Assembly (NCBI GenBank): GCA_964649725.1
Contig: CAZYTM010000005.1
Location: 239,268-303,267 of the forward strand
Reading direction: 5' to 3'
Length of the DNA: 64,000 bases
Source of the DNA: CAZYTM01 sp964649725
GTDB lineage: Bacteria > Desulfobacterota > Desulfuromonadia > Geobacterales > Geobacteraceae
The notes below the pieces were generated by a model, which was given only the letters and a program-made list of their open reading frames with translations, did no database searches and was not told where the DNA came from. Shown here piece after piece: positions 1 to 8,220 of this stretch (the first letter of the stretch is position 1; the number at the start of each line of letters is the position of its first letter). Made by a program: the position numbers and the translations under genes.

Positions 1-2
1 GT

Positions 3-3000
3 CCGGGTGGCGGCACCTATTACGCCAACAGTCCGGCTGGTGGAGCATCGGGGACAGCACTGCGGAAATTCGTCGATTCGCTCCCCGGAATCGGTGCTGC
101 GAACGCCAACAATCTCGGTCAGTATATCCCGCTGGCGACTCCGGACACAGCTACATTCGCCGGTTCTGACTACTACGAGATCGGCCTGCGGGATTACACC
201 AAAAAGATGCATTCCGACCTCCCCAAGGCAACCAAACTTAGGGGCTATTACCAGATCAACGGACCTGATACCACCAGCCAGTATCTGGGACCTCTGATTC
301 TGGCCCAGAAGGACCGCCCGGTCCGGGTTAAATTCGTCAATCAGTTGGGGACCGGCACAGCCGGCGACCTCTTCATCCCGGTCGACACCTCCCTGATGGG
401 GGCTGGTCTCGGCCCGCTCGGCGCACCTGGCGGCAACTACACGCAAAACCGTGCCACTCTTCATCTACATGGCGGCAACACCCCCTGGATCAGTGACGGG
501 ACCCCGCACCAGTGGACAGTCCCGGCCGGTGAAACCACCCCTTATAAAAAAGGTGTCTCCACCAGGGACGTCCCGGACATGCCGGCATCTGGCGACGGTG
601 CCATGACATTCTACTGGACCAACCAGCAGAGCAACCGGCTGATGTTCTACCACGACCATGCCTACGGCCTCACCCGGCTCAATGTCTATGCCGGTGAAGC
701 GGCCGGCTATCTACTCACCGACCCGTACGAAGAGGATATGATCTCCGGCACCAACGTCACCGGCATCAATCCGGGCCTGAAAAAGGTCCTCCCCGACCTG
801 GGGGGTGTCTACCATTGGGGGATTCCGCTGGTGATCCAGGACCGGACCTTTGTCCCGCAGAATATCGCTGTTCAGGATGCCAAGTGGACCAATCCTGCCT
901 GGGGGACTTACGGCGATCTATGGTGGCCTCATGTCTATGAACCGAATCAGGCGCCACTGTCGCCACAGGGAGCTAATCCGTTCGGCCGCTGGGACTACGG
1001 CCCCTGGTTCTGGCCACCGGTTATCGTCGATCCGGCCCATTCCACTCTGCCGGAACCTTCCACCACACCAGAAGCCTTTGCCGATACACCGATCATAAAC
1101 GGCACAGCATACCCATATGTGAATGTCGAGCCAAAACCGTATCGATTCCGTATCCTCAACGCCTGCAACGACCGGACCCTCAACCTGCAGCTCTATGTCG
1201 CCGACCCGGCCTACCCGGCCGGAACGGAAGTCAAGATGGTCCCGGCAGTAGCGACCCCTGGCTATCCGGCGACATGGCCTACCGACGGCAGAGCCGGCGG
1301 GGTTCCCGACCCGGCACTTATGGGTCCTGATATGGTAATGGTCGGCACCGAGGGGGGGTTCCTGCCGGCGCCGGTTACCATACCCAGTACACCGATCGGC
1401 TACGACTATAATCGTCGCAACATCGTGGTCCTCAACATCCTTACCCACGGTGTCAAACTGATGCCTGCCGAGCGGGCCGACGTAGTCGTCGACTTCAGCA
1501 GCTTTGCCGGCAAGACCATCATCCTTTACAACGACGCCCCGGCGCCGACCCCGGCCTTTGATCCACGCTACGACTACTATACCGGCAACCCTGACCAGAC
1601 CACCAGTGGCGGCGCCCCCTCGACCCTCCCCGGCTACGGCCCCAACACCAGGACCATGATGCAGATAAAGGTGGCCGGTGCGGTAACGACCCCAACCAGC
1701 TTTGATGTGGCTTTTCTCCCGACCGTACTAGGCGCCGCATTCAAGGCCTCCCAACCGGTCCCGATAGTGCCGGAAGCCGACTACAATGCGGTCTATGGCC
1801 AGACCTATAACGATCTCTACGCTAAAATATCCGACTACTCCTTTACCTTCAACCCGCTCGATTCAAACGGTGTACCGATCGCCCAGCCTACCACCATACC
1901 GTTCCAGCCCAAAGCGATCCAGGAGTTGTGGGACCCGTATGGCCGGATGAACGCTACCCTTGGTGTGGAGCTGCCATTCACCAGCAACCTGACCCAGACC
2001 ACCATCCCGATGGGGTATGCCGAACCACCAACCGAGTATCTCCAGGATGGCCAGCCACAGATCTGGAAGATCACCCATAACGGTGTCGACTCCCACCCGG
2101 TCCATTTTCACCTGGTCAATGTGCAGTTGATCAACCGCGTCGGCTGGGACGGCGCCATCAGGCCACCTGAGCCACAGGAGTTGGGGTGGAAGGAGACGGT
2201 GACTATGAACCCGCTGGAGGACGCGATAGTCGCTCTCCTGCCGAAGATGCAGAGCCTGCCATTCGCCCTGCCTACCATCAGTCGCGCCATCGATCCGACC
2301 ATCCCGCTAGGGGCTGGTATTGCTACCACCGACTTCACCAATCCGACCAATCCGGTGGCAGCGACCCTCCCCAATGCAGTGATCGACTATGGCTATGAAT
2401 ATGTCTGGCACTGCCATATCCTCGGCCATGAAGAGAACGACTTCATGCGGCCGATCGTCTTCCAGGTCCCTGGCACAGTACCGGCAGCACCGACCAGCCT
2501 GAATGCCTTTGAAGGTGGCGCCCTGATCTCGGCCGGACCACCGGCGGTCTACAATGCGACCATCAACTCGGTTCTCCTGCAGTGGACAGATTCTGCCCCA
2601 CGCCCGTCAAGTTTCCGGGTCGAGCGGAGCAGTGGCGGCGCCTACCAGCCGCTGGCAACCATATCTTTCCTCCCGAGCGTCTCCCCTTACTATTATGACT
2701 ACACGGTCAACCCGGCCACAACCTACTCGTACCGGATAGTCGCCTACAATGCTATCGGGGATTCGCTGCCGTCAAACATTGCCACAGTTACCACCAGCAC
2801 CTGGGGACCGGCGCTTGCTGTCACACTCACCCCGAGTGCGCCAACGCCGCACGTTGCTGGATCCCTGGTACAGTTCACCGGAACCGGCAGCGGTGCCACA
2901 TCCAGCAGCCTGAATGCCACCGCAACCTATCTCTATCGCTTCAAACTCAATGGTGTAACAGTACAGGATTTCAGTATCGATAACACCTGGGCGCTGCCGG

Positions 3001-5459
3001 ATACAACTCCGATAGGGATCTACACCATTACAGTCGATGCACGCACCAGTACTTCCCAGAACCCGCTGGCAACGACCTCCATGAATTACCAGATCATTGC
3101 TTCGCCAACACCTCCGGTCACCGTAGCCACACCAATTCCGGGGACATACAACGCTGCTTCGGTAACTGTGACCCTGAGCGCTACCGGACCGGCACCACCG
3201 AACAACATCTACTATACCCTGGACGGTACTCCGCCGACCACTGCATCAACCCTCTACACAGCACCGATAGTTCTCACTTCGACCAAGACCATCCAGTACT
3301 TTGCCGTAGATGTCAACGGCACAGCTGAAACGGTCAAATCAGGGGTCTGGACTATCCATGTGCCGGACATGGTCGCCAGCGTAAAGATCAATAATGGTGC
3401 AGCAGCTATAAAGAGCACCAGTGTCACCCTTAATCTGAGTGCCGTCGATCCGACCGGCGTAGCAACCATGCAGTTCTCCAACGACGGTATCACCTACACG
3501 GCTGAAGAACCTTATGCCACCACCAAGGCCTGGACTATACCAGCCGGAGACGGGGCAAAGACTGTCTATGTTAAATTCCGCGACATGTCTCTCCCTACCG
3601 GGTTCCTCTATGGGCCGTTCACTGCAACTACCATTCTCGACACCGTCGCTCCGGTCACTACCGCCACCCCGATACCTGGCACCTATAACATCGGGACTAA
3701 TCCCCTCTCGGTGGTCCTGACAACCAACGAACCGGCGACCATTTACTATACGACCAACGGTTCCATACCGACAACCGCTTCAACCGTCTATACGATACCG
3801 ATTCCGATCACTACCTCCACTACCATCAACTATTTCGCTGTTGACCCGGCCGGCAATCCCGAGTCGATAAAAACCGGCACCTGGGCGATCCATACCGCCG
3901 ACATGGTGGCGACTGTAATGATCAACAATGGCGCCCAGTTCACCAACAGCGCCAATGTCACTCTGACCCTCAGCGCTATCGATCCGCAGGGCGTAGATAC
4001 CATGCAGTTCTCCAATGACGGCATAACGTACACCGCCGAAGAAGCCTATGCCATCACCAAGGCCTGGACCTTGCCGACAGGTGACGGAGTAAAGACCGTC
4101 TACGTCCGCTTCCGCGACAAATCATTGCCTACCGGCTACCTCTATCCGCCGGTCAGCACCAACATCACTCTTGACACTCAGGTGCCGATCAGCAATGCAT
4201 CGCCGATCCCTGGGACCTACAGCGGGCCGGTCTCGGTGATCCTCTCTGCCAATGAACCGGCAACCATCTACTACACCACCAACGGCACTGCTCCGACTAC
4301 GGCATCGACCATCTATACCCTTCCTATCCTCCTGACTTCAACGACAGTGATCAACTTCTTTGCCGTCGACCGGGCAGGCAACACCGAAGCACCTAACTTC
4401 GCCGGCTATACCATTCATACTCCTGACATGGTCTCGACAGTCAAGATCAACAACGGCGCTAGCTATACCAATAATGCCAATGTAACCCTGACACTGAGCG
4501 CCAGCGACCCGACCGGCGTTGCCACCATGCAGTTCTCCAATGACGGGCTGACTTATACTGCAGAAGAGGCCTTTGCCAGCAGCAAGACCTGGACACTGAC
4601 AGGTGGGGATGGGGTGAAGAACGTCTATGTAAGGTTCCGCGACAAGACCTTGCCTGGAGGATATCTCTACCCGCCAACCGTTGCCAGCATAACCCTTGAC
4701 ACTGTGGCGCCGATCACCACTGCCAGCCCGATACCAGGCACATACATAGCTGCACCGGTGATAGTCTCACTGGCGGTCAATGAACCATTGGCATCCATCT
4801 ACTACACAACTGACGGGGTTACTACACCGACAACCAGTTCTACCAAGTACACCGGACCGATTACAGTCAACGCGAACACCACCATCAAATATTTTGCCGT
4901 TGACCCGGCTGCCAATGCAGAAACCGTCCACACCGCCACCTGGGACATACATGCCACAGACCTGACAGCCAGCGTGAAAATCAATAATGGTGCAGTCACC
5001 TGCGACAGTACCGATGTCGTTCTGACCCTGTCGGCCAGTGACCCGGATGATGGAGTTGCTACCATGCAGTTCTCTAATGACGGGATTACTTACTCTGCCG
5101 AAGAGACTTACGCTACCAGCAAGCCTTGGCGGCTCACTCCAGGTAACGGTATAAAGAATGTCTATGTCAAATTCCGTGACATGGCACTCCCGACCGGTAA
5201 CCTCTACGATCCGGTAACTGCTTCAATTACCCTGGTGGCAATCAAGGACGGGCTCCTCCCCGGCACCACCAACTTCCTGGCCAGTGCGCTGAAGGCGCTG
5301 CAGATCGCCAGCGGCATGGCTACAGCAAGCAGCCAGGATCTGGCACATGCGGATGTGGCGCCATATCGAAACGGCGCCCCAAGTCCTGACGGAAAAATAG
5401 ACCTGCTGGACGTTTACGTCCTGCTGCTCCGCCAGGTAGGGACAATAACCGGATTCTAG
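3..5459 (+). CDS. Secreted multicopper oxidase with FN3, chitobiase-like repeats and dockerin-like tail (5' end outside window)
   Basis: The reading frame is open from the first bases of the window, so the start and signal peptide lie upstream. The oxidase half carries all copper-ligand clusters: HLHGG (His codons at 462 and 468), FYHDHAYG (651-659), HPVHFH (about 2095-2112) and WHCHILGHEENDFM (2406-2447). The family oxidises metals or phenolics using O2, and the Geobacter proteins OmpB/OmpC are relatives. At the position where the axial type-1 Met usually sits there appears to be Phe (HEENDFM). A fibronectin-type-III domain (about 2470-2800) and an Ig-like stretch follow, then four alternating CHB_HEX-like and Ig-like repeats and a C-terminal dockerin-like module. 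The protein is probably extracellular or surface bound. A lipoprotein gene follows 67 nt downstream. The oxidase call is firm; the substrate is unknown. Confidence 0.93.
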   Translation, partial: PGGGTYYANSPAGGASGTALRKFVDSLPGIGAANANNLGQYIPLATPDTATFAGSDYYEIGLRDYTKKMHSDLPKATKLRGYYQINGPDTTSQYLGPLILAQKDRPVRVKFVNQLGTGTAGDLFIPVDTSLMGAGLGPLGAPGGNYTQNRATLHLHGGNTPWISDGTPHQWTVPAGETTPYKKGVSTRDVPDMPASGDGAMTFYWTNQQSNRLMFYHDHAYGLTRLNVYAGEAAGYLLTDPYEEDMISGTNVTGINPGLKKVLPDLGGVYHWGIPLVIQDRTFVPQNIAVQDAKWTNPAWGTYGDLWWPHVYEPNQAPLSPQGANPFGRWDYGPWFWPPVIVDPAHSTLPEPSTTPEAFADTPIINGTAYPYVNVEPKPYRFRILNACNDRTLNLQLYVADPAYPAGTEVKMVPAVATPGYPATWPTDGRAGGVPDPALMGPDMVMVGTEGGFLPAPVTIPSTPIGYDYNRRNIVVLNILTHGVKLMPAERADVVVDFSSFAGKTIILYNDAPAPTPAFDPRYDYYTGNPDQTTSGGAPSTLPGYGPNTRTMMQIKVAGAVTTPTSFDVAFLPTVLGAAFKASQPVPIVPEADYNAVYGQTYNDLYAKISDYSFTFNPLDSNGVPIAQPTTIPFQPKAIQELWDPYGRMNATLGVELPFTSNLTQTTIPMGYAEPPTEYLQDGQPQIWKITHNGVDSHPVHFHLVNVQLINRVGWDGAIRPPEPQELGWKETVTMNPLEDAIVALLPKMQSLPFALPTISRAIDPTIPLGAGIATTDFTNPTNPVAATLPNAVIDYGYEYVWHCHILGHEENDFMRPIVFQVPGTVPAAPTSLNAFEGGALISAGPPAVYNATINSVLLQWTDSAPRPSSFRVERSSGGAYQPLATISFLPSVSPYYYDYTVNPATTYSYRIVAYNAIGDSLPSNIATVTTSTWGPALAVTLTPSAPTPHVAGSLVQFTGTGSGATSSSLNATATYLYRFKLNGVTVQDFSIDNTWALPDTTPIGIYTITVDARTSTSQNPLATTSMNYQIIASPTPPVTVATPIPGTYNAASVTVTLSATGPAPPNNIYYTLDGTPPTTASTLYTAPIVLTSTKTIQYFAVDVNGTAETVKSGVWTIHVPDMVASVKINNGAAAIKSTSVTLNLSAVDPTGVATMQFSNDGITYTAEEPYATTKAWTIPAGDGAKTVYVKFRDMSLPTGFLYGPFTATTILDTVAPVTTATPIPGTYNIGTNPLSVVLTTNEPATIYYTTNGSIPTTASTVYTIPIPITTSTTINYFAVDPAGNPESIKTGTWAIHTADMVATVMINNGAQFTNSANVTLTLSAIDPQGVDTMQFSNDGITYTAEEAYAITKAWTLPTGDGVKTVYVRFRDKSLPTGYLYPPVSTNITLDTQVPISNASPIPGTYSGPVSVILSANEPATIYYTTNGTAPTTASTIYTLPILLTSTTVINFFAVDRAGNTEAPNFAGYTIHTPDMVSTVKINNGASYTNNANVTLTLSASDPTGVATMQFSNDGLTYTAEEAFASSKTWTLTGGDGVKNVYVRFRDKTLPGGYLYPPTVASITLDTVAPITTASPIPGTYIAAPVIVSLAVNEPLASIYYTTDGVTTPTTSSTKYTGPITVNANTTIKYFAVDPAANAETVHTATWDIHATDLTASVKINNGAVTCDSTDVVLTLSASDPDDGVATMQFSNDGITYSAEETYATSKPWRLTPGNGIKNVYVKFRDMALPTGNLYDPVTASITLVAIKDGLLPGTTNFLASALKALQIASGMATASSQDLAHADVAPYRNGAPSPDGKIDLLDVYVLLLRQVGTITGF
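3106..5232 (+). repeat. Four tandem two-domain repeats inside the multicopper oxidase
   Basis: A unit of about 530 bp is repeated four times, starting near 3106, 3645, 4176 and 4704. Each unit encodes a chitobiase/hexosaminidase C-terminal-like domain (PIPGTY, then IYYTTNG, then FAVD) followed by an Ig-like domain (DMVASVKINNGA, then TMQFSNDGITYTAEE, then VYVKFRDMSLPTG). The copies are clearly homologous but diverged, so they are old duplications rather than recent ones. They probably act as a stalk that holds the oxidase away from the cell surface. Confidence 0.85.
5239..5456 (+). other. Dockerin-like C-terminal module of the oxidase
   Basis: The last 70 or so residues contain SALKALQIASG, then HADVAP, then PSPDGKIDLLDVYVLLLRQVG. 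This resembles a dockerin: two helix-loop-helix halves with Asp-rich, calcium-loop-like sequences, the second being DGKIDLLD. The same pattern closes the giant protein ending at 50701 (LKALQIA, HGDVAP, PDGKID, VVLL). Both proteins are followed by a lipoprotein of one family. The spacing inside the loops differs from classical type-I dockerins, so the call is by resemblance. Confidence 0.6.
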
Positions 5460-5471
5460 TTGCTACGCATT

Positions 5472-5493
5472 GCCCCCTCCCCGGTGAGGGGGC
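5472..5493 (+). terminator. GC-rich hairpin between oxidase and lipoprotein genes
   Basis: An 8-bp perfect stem (GCCCCCTC / GAGGGGGC) with a 6-nt loop lies in the 67-nt gap between the two genes. There is no clear T-run after it, so it may be an attenuator or an mRNA 3'-end stabiliser rather than a full terminator. It would lower or uncouple expression of the downstream lipoprotein. Confidence 0.4.
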
Positions 5494-5526
5494 TTGCTCC
5501 ACTTTCGGCAGGAAAGGATTCTTTCT

Positions 5527-6093
5527 ATGAGAACATACCCCCTTACAGCAGCAATAGGCATCTTGATGCTACTGGCCGTCAACGGCTGCGGTGGCGGAGG
5601 CGGTGGCTCACCGGCGCCTCCAGCGACATCCAAGGCAGTGACAAAGGCATATCTGTTCGGGACAATGTCTTCTGGCAGCATCATCGCTACGGTGCAGACA
5701 TCCATGATAGTTCCAAGCGGCGTCCTGGCAAACTATACCTCACCTGCAGGCGCCACTTCCGGCACCTATCCACTGCGCAGTGCCGCCCTGGCGCCATCCG
5801 GTTCTGTACTGGTCCCAGCCGGGGATCTTACCGGCACTTATGATATTGCCAGCAGGAGACTGACTATCAACCTGGTCAATGCCACCAGCAGGGTCGCCCT
5901 GCAGAGCAGCAGCACCGGCAGCGGGGCAGAGATAGCAACGATTTACTTCAATCTCGCTACACCCGGCAGTTCACCTGTTCTGCCGACCGTTGATCTTGCT
6001 GCAACTATCGGCCAGGATCGCCAGCCGGCGACTGTCCCGAGTGTCGGCTATCTGACCGGCGGCAAAGTCAACTTCACCACTACTTTCCAGTAA
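5527..6093 (+). CDS. Outer-membrane-type lipoprotein, possible cohesin-like partner of the oxidase
   Basis: 188 residues. The start at 5527 is chosen because an AGGAAAGG ribosome-binding site lies about 10 nt upstream and because it puts a clean lipoprotein signal at the N-terminus (hydrophobic stretch, then VNGC at about residues 18-21, then a glycine run). The residue after Cys is Gly, not Asp, which favours the outer membrane. The mature part is beta-rich and Thr/Ser/Gly-rich. It shows weak similarity in plan to the lipoproteins at 50728 and 55648: a P.GV strand near the start and a LTINLVNATS segment resembling LRIMVANATG. It follows a gene for a protein with a dockerin-like tail, so a role as its surface receptor is suggested. 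The fold assignment is inference. Confidence 0.8.
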   Translation: MRTYPLTAAIGILMLLAVNGCGGGGGGSPAPPATSKAVTKAYLFGTMSSGSIIATVQTSMIVPSGVLANYTSPAGATSGTYPLRSAALAPSGSVLVPAGDLTGTYDIASRRLTINLVNATSRVALQSSSTGSGAEIATIYFNLATPGSSPVLPTVDLAATIGQDRQPATVPSVGYLTGGKVNFTTTFQ

Positions 6094-6121
6094 CATGCTG
6101 TAATTCAAGAATCTATCATAT

Positions 6122-6153
6122 ACAGGCAACGTGACCCGGCGTCCGTTGCCTGT
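6122..6153 (+). terminator. Probable terminator after the lipoprotein gene
   Basis: A 10-bp perfect stem (ACAGGCAACG / CGTTGCCTGT) with a 12-nt loop, followed by a short T-rich stretch, starts 29 nt after the stop codon of the lipoprotein gene. Confidence 0.6.
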
Positions 6154-6287
6154 TTCACTATTTCTCCGCCTCCCCCCTACCCGCTGCAATCCCATTTATT
6201 TCCACCCCATGTATCAGTGGTAAAGTTTTCCACAGATCAGTCGATAATAATAGGAGAGCATCTACTTACCACTTTCTGGAGCAGCAG

Positions 6288-6548
6288 ATGCAGAGCTACC
6301 ATCTCGCCCGGCAGGTTGAATTGGCAACCGCTGCCATAACACCCCTCCGCTACGGCAGATATCTGGCAACGGTAGAGGCCGACGGTACCGTCGTCTGTGA
6401 CAAAGCCAGGTATCTGATCGATTCTGCAAATCCACCCCTTCCTGGCGAAAAGGTGCTGATCTGGTGCTGCCACGATCTCTTCTGCTGCCTTATAGCCGAA
6501 TACGAAGCAACCTATCACCATAGCGACCACTTATCTGCTGCAGCTTGA
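6288..6548 (+). CDS. Small hypothetical protein
   Basis: 86 residues, not recognised. The composition looks protein-like, with short predicted strands (RYLATVEADGTVV, GEKVLIWC) and four cysteines in two CC pairs near the C-terminus. Third codon positions are GC-rich, as in neighbouring genes. The ribosome-binding site (GGAG, 8 nt upstream) is modest. An overlapping frame on the other strand is similarly long but reads less like a protein. It stands alone between a terminator and the VanW gene. Confidence 0.42.
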   Translation: MQSYHLARQVELATAAITPLRYGRYLATVEADGTVVCDKARYLIDSANPPLPGEKVLIWCCHDLFCCLIAEYEATYHHSDHLSAAA

Positions 6549-6792
6549 TCAGTTTCCCTCCGCAAACGGTTCTTTTCCGCCCTGGCGGTGTCAATCTGCA
6601 GGATTACTTGTGCGGCGTACCGACGTACGCCTCCGCGCAATCCCTTGATTTCCTTGCCAGGACGAAAAATCCCTCGTTTCCTGTCCGGAAACCAGTAGTG
6701 TCTCCTCCGGATATTCCGGCTGGAGCTAATTACTGTTGATTTTTACCGGGAAGGCGCTAAAGTGAACTGATAATCCTGAAACGGACTGCGCC

Positions 6793-7554
6793 ATGACCAG
6801 CTCCCGCACATTCATAGTCATAATTTTACTATTGCTTGCCGCAAGCAGAAGTTCCAGTGCTGCTGAGAGCGTTTTTGGCAAGCTCTGGAGCGGCTTCTCC
6901 ACTTCGTTGGCAGGTCGGTCGGCAGAGCAGCGGCATAATGCGGCACTTGCCGCAGAGGCTCTGAACGGCATAGTGATCCCGCCAGGAGGGCGCTTCAGCT
7001 TCAATAATCTGGTCGGAGCAAGGGAGAGTAGCAAGGGTTACACCGAAGCCCCGATGATCGCTGTCGATGGCACCCTTAAGGATGTGCCGGGCGGCGGTAT
7101 CTGCCAGCTGGCGACTACACTTTACAATGCAGCACTGCTGGCCGGTCTTACTATTGTTGAGCGGCATCCACACTCCCGTGCCATCCCCTATGTCCCGCCC
7201 GGTCGCGACGCCACCATAGTCTCCTGGCGCAAGGACCTGAAACTGGCCAACCCCCATCCTCTCCCGCTACTCCTTAAGATCAACCTTGTCGATGAGCGGA
7301 TTAATGTTGCATTCTGGGGGATTGAAGCGAAACCGTTCAATATCGAACTGCGCAGCGAAACGAGTGTGCTAGAACCTGACGCAGTGGTTGTCAGGGGGGA
7401 TAAACAGCAAACCGGCACTATTCAGCCTGGCAACAACGGTTTCGCTGTCATTACCCACCGTATCACCAGCAGCAACGGCGTCAGCAGATCAGAGCTGATA
7501 AGTGACGACAAATATCCCCCTCCATCACGCCTGATCTCCATGGAGTCACCATGA
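6793..7554 (+). CDS. VanW-domain envelope protein
   Basis: 253 residues with a Sec signal peptide (about residues 1-24, cleavage near SSAAES). The body matches the VanW family: PPGGRFSFNNLVG, GYTEAPMI, PGGGICQLATTLYNA, ERHPHSRAIPYVPPGRDAT. VanW proteins are named from vancomycin-resistance clusters, but most are of unknown function and associated with the cell wall. The stop codon overlaps the start of the next gene (ATGA), so the two are translationally coupled. It heads a three-gene operon with an AMMECR1-like protein and an alpha-2-macroglobulin-like protein, pointing to an envelope role. Nothing in it suggests antibiotic resistance. Confidence 0.9.
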   Translation: MTSSRTFIVIILLLLAASRSSSAAESVFGKLWSGFSTSLAGRSAEQRHNAALAAEALNGIVIPPGGRFSFNNLVGARESSKGYTEAPMIAVDGTLKDVPGGGICQLATTLYNAALLAGLTIVERHPHSRAIPYVPPGRDATIVSWRKDLKLANPHPLPLLLKINLVDERINVAFWGIEAKPFNIELRSETSVLEPDAVVVRGDKQQTGTIQPGNNGFAVITHRITSSNGVSRSELISDDKYPPPSRLISMESP

Positions 7555-8165
7555 AAAGTGCTCTTTTCTGTTTAACACTGATATTTTTGCTCTTTTGCAG
7601 AGCACCGCTTGATGCTGCTGTTGCCGGGGGGGGATTCGACCGGCAGCAACAGATTGAGCTGCTAGGCTATACCAAATCGATCTTTCTCGCCAGGCTTGGT
7701 CATGGCCGGGCGATTGCTCCACCGGCTGCGGCTCTTAAAAGCCAGCGAGCCTGTTTTGTCACTTTCTTCGCAGGTAAACGGGTCATCGCCTGTTTCGGCA
7801 GTTTTCAACCACGAATGGCCAGTCTGGCCGAAGAGATCGAGGCAAATGTGGCCGGGGCGCTCCGTAACGATCCCCGGGCGCGGCTGATTGAGAAGGAGAC
7901 GGCTCTGCAGATAGGTATTCAAGTCACCTTCCCCGGGGAAAAAGTGCCGATTGCTGACTACCGGCAGTTTGACCCCAGCCGCGAAGGGCTATTTGCCGAA
8001 ACAGCAGACCAGGGTATTGCGATCGTACCACAAGAAGCCAAGACCTCTGCCTGGGCCTATCGTGAAGCAAGGCGGCGCCTCGGCTCACCGGCCCCTGCAG
8101 ATATACGCCTGTACCGATTCAAGGCCGAGTTCTTCAGCAGTCGAAACCTGGCAGTAAAAGAGTGA
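7551..8165 (+). CDS. Exported AMMECR1-like protein
   Basis: 204 residues with a signal peptide (about residues 1-22, ending DAAVA). The mature part follows the AMMECR1 family plan: an ACFVTFFAGKRVIACFGSF strand region where the family has its LRGCIG motif, then DPRARLIEKE, IGIQVTFPGE, the FDPSREGLF turn, IVPQEA, and WAYREARRRLG with a final RFKAEFF strand. The motif is altered to VIACFG: Cys and the second Gly are kept, Arg is lost. Family members are usually cytoplasmic and of unknown biochemical role, so export is unusual. The gene overlaps the VanW gene by 4 nt. A run of eight G (7626-7633) sits just after the signal peptide. The family call is made from motif order only. Confidence 0.68.
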   Translation: MKSALFCLTLIFLLFCRAPLDAAVAGGGFDRQQQIELLGYTKSIFLARLGHGRAIAPPAAALKSQRACFVTFFAGKRVIACFGSFQPRMASLAEEIEANVAGALRNDPRARLIEKETALQIGIQVTFPGEKVPIADYRQFDPSREGLFAETADQGIAIVPQEAKTSAWAYREARRRLGSPAPADIRLYRFKAEFFSSRNLAVKE

Positions 8166-8220
8166 TCTGTATGCCATCCAGATTCGACACCTACAATCCG
8201 CTAGGTTCATGGAGCATCTC

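Noticed and set aside
6237..6530. Minus-strand frame of 97 codons opposite the small hypothetical gene
   Set aside because: Weaker protein-like composition and no ribosome-binding site. The plus-strand frame is preferred, though only with modest confidence.
6614..6631. 7-bp hairpin GGCGTAC-CGAC-GTACGCC upstream of the VanW gene
   Set aside because: Short, isolated and without a T-run or an overlapping promoter; it may be chance.
6793..7554. Antibiotic-resistance role for the VanW-domain protein
   Set aside because: No other van gene is present. VanW domains are common in envelope proteins without any resistance function.
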